Shown in pieces: positions 63,701 through 64,000 of a stretch of 64,000 nt of DNA (position 1 is its first letter; each line of letters starts with the position of its first letter). The notes under the pieces were generated by a model, which ran no database searches, was not told the origin of the DNA, and saw nothing but the letters and a program-made list of their open reading frames with translations. Both the position numbers and the translations under genes were made by a program. This DNA comes from Bacteroides finegoldii DSM 17565 (GTDB lineage Bacteria; Bacteroidota; Bacteroidia; Bacteroidales; Bacteroidaceae): NCBI RefSeq assembly GCF_000156195.1, contig NZ_GG688318.1, positions 168,882 through 232,881 on the forward strand, written 5' to 3'.

Positions 63701-63915
63701 ATCTCAAGCTGAAGACCGTCACACTAGGGTATAACTTCCGCAACGTGGCTGCCTTGAAAAGAATCGGTATCTCCGAACTTGCCATCAAACTAAGCGGTTA
63801 CAACTTGCTCACATTCGATAAGTTCAAGATTATGGACCCGGAATGTACGCCGGGACTGACCGATTCATACCCTATCAACAAGATCTATAATCTCGGAGTC
63901 AACATCACCTTTTAA
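60751..63915 (+). CDS. SusC-like TonB-dependent transporter (no STN domain)
   Basis: A 1054-residue outer-membrane transporter. A signal peptide (LLLAMLFITSWMFAQ) leads straight into the CarboxypepD_reg-like domain (VTGNVRDERDEGAIGATVLL), then a plug (SLAGQITGLSSVATSGQPG, APLILVDGVERSF, GANGVILVTTRRGEEG) and a barrel ending NLGVNITF. Without an STN domain it is probably not controlled by a FecR/ECF pair. It is divergent from the decayed locus. A SusD gene follows after 12 bp. Confidence 0.93.
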   Translation: MKNYASKGKRIGLLLAMLFITSWMFAQVTVTGNVRDERDEGAIGATVLLVGSQKGTITDSEGNFKLSVPNAQTAVLQISYVGYETQTIPLKGKTRIRVILKEEANALNEVMVVAYGTQKKETLTGAISSVKTDVLLRSPNASIATSLAGQITGLSSVATSGQPGKEDPAIYIRGVGSLTESASAPLILVDGVERSFFQMDPNEIESVTVLKDASATAVFGVRGANGVILVTTRRGEEGKAKISISSSVGIQQPTRILEMADSYTYAQLFNEMNDNDKKPKHAFDEYTLERFRLGDDPIMYPNVNWRKYIMKSSSIQTQHNLNISGGTERVRYFISMGFLWQDGLFRQYKELDYNNNFNYTRYNYRGNLDLDITKSTLLKVGLGGIVGITHEPNDNNYEYGLFSLINMAQPFNSPGIIDGKLVTINPGKYEGILMNNNALARYYGQGYDRNTSNTMNMDLSLTQKLDFITKGLSVEVKGAYNTSYSFLQQRHGSVESYTPYYQSELENPDLDIKDPAYNKTIVYRVDGQNKRLGYAEKTYRGRNWYFEASLRYNRKFGDHNVGGLLLYNQNKRYYPSEFTDVPTAYVGLVGRLTYDYKTRYIAEFDFGYNGSENFAPDKRFGAFPAGSVGYVLSEEPFMKKQKVVDYLKLRASVGLVGNDNMNDNRFLYLPNGWTVDQLGNVVDNWGAYQHGYNFGYNNSNTMFGAIESRIGNPNVSWETALKHNYGIDVNFLNNRLKVSADLFFENRKDILIKRKTIPIFTDLNSNIMPVVNMGQVKNHGYEVDIKWEDRIKGDFHYYINANVSYSKNKIIFQDEIEPNETYLWRTGQPVGSIFGYVADGFYGEEDFTKEGALKDGLPVPDADVQPGDIKYKDLNNDHVINEDDQCKIGHPTRPSYTFGLNYGADYKGFFFSMNWTGAAERSLLLEEFFRIPFGINSNNALMQFHADNRWTPETAETATVPRFATKTMTHNSKTSSLWVKNGNYLKLKTVTLGYNFRNVAALKRIGISELAIKLSGYNLLTFDKFKIMDPECTPGLTDSYPINKIYNLGVNITF

Positions 63916-63927
63916 AACATCAATATC

Positions 63928-64000
63928 ATGAAACGAAGGAATATATTACATACCGGCATGGCAGCCATGCTACTGCTTTCTGTCAGTGCATGCGAGGACT
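63928..64000 (+). CDS. SusD-like lipoprotein, 5' end only
   Basis: The first 24 codons before the window ends. MKRRNILHTGMAAMLLL and the lipobox VSAC fit a SusD-type lipoprotein, as expected directly after a SusC gene. The rest is outside the window. Confidence 0.7.
   Translation, partial: MKRRNILHTGMAAMLLLSVSACED

Noticed and set aside
1..64000. CRISPR arrays, insertion sequences, prophage and rRNA genes
   Set aside because: No regular spacer array, transposase, phage structural gene or rRNA sequence was seen. The only regular tandem array is the 22-bp one at 52519-52602, which has no spacers of CRISPR length.

Overview
The window comes from a Bacteroides chromosome, most likely Bacteroides thetaiotaomicron or a very close relative. 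The evidence is the paired SusC/SusD genes, ECF sigma/FecR regulators, TTTG-N19-TAnnTTTG promoters, and lipoproteins carrying BACON, LamG and DUF1735-type domains. The GH92 gene at 11150-13417 also places residues exactly where they are reported for the crystallised B. thetaiotaomicron mannosidase BT3990 (E533, H584/E585, D642/D644). By recalled gene order, 4967-19279 corresponds to BT3994 down to BT3985.

Layout. 1-4.4 kb holds a MerR regulator, an M23 peptidase and alaS. 4.5-4.9 kb is a decayed RhuM-type gene. 5.0-28.6 kb is a high-mannose N-glycan utilisation locus: three GH92 alpha-mannosidases, an ECF sigma/FecR pair, a SusC/SusD pair, and two oppositely oriented paralogous cassettes, each with a GH18-like lipoprotein, a DUF1735+LamG lipoprotein and a GH18 endo-beta-N-acetylglucosaminidase. 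28.6-52.4 kb is mainly core genome: a RecD-like helicase, DUF3822, rsmD, cls, an outer-membrane beta-barrel protein, aroB, an AraC regulator, tRNA-Pro(GGG), queA, a NUDIX hydrolase, glmM, a DHH phosphoesterase, comEC, rpe, fmt, a ClC channel, a Sua5 family gene and a thioesterase. 52.6-60.6 kb is a second Sus-type locus in which almost every gene has lost an internal piece. 60.7-64 kb starts a third, intact SusC/SusD system that runs off the window.

Main discovery. The SusC/SusD pair at 19.4-24.4 kb lies between two perfect 82-bp inverted repeats (19197-19278 and 24529-24610). The right repeat is inside the gene for a GH18-like surface lipoprotein. The left repeat is the 5' end of a headless paralogue on the opposite strand, which has an in-frame stop just upstream, no start and no signal peptide. 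Flipping the 5.25-kb segment would move the SusC/SusD genes, the upstream region and the lipoprotein signal peptide to the other cassette, joined in the correct reading frame, and would behead the present one. This looks like a reversible switch giving one glycan importer a choice of two surface endoglycosidase toolkits. The recalled BT3983-BT3987 numbering of strain VPI-5482 fits the opposite orientation, which would mean both states occur in nature.

Second theme. Several accessory genes (a sigma factor, SusC, SusD fused to a phosphodiester glycosidase, alkaline phosphatase, ORF6N, RhuM) keep both ends but have lost their middles, a pattern of gene decay by internal deletion.
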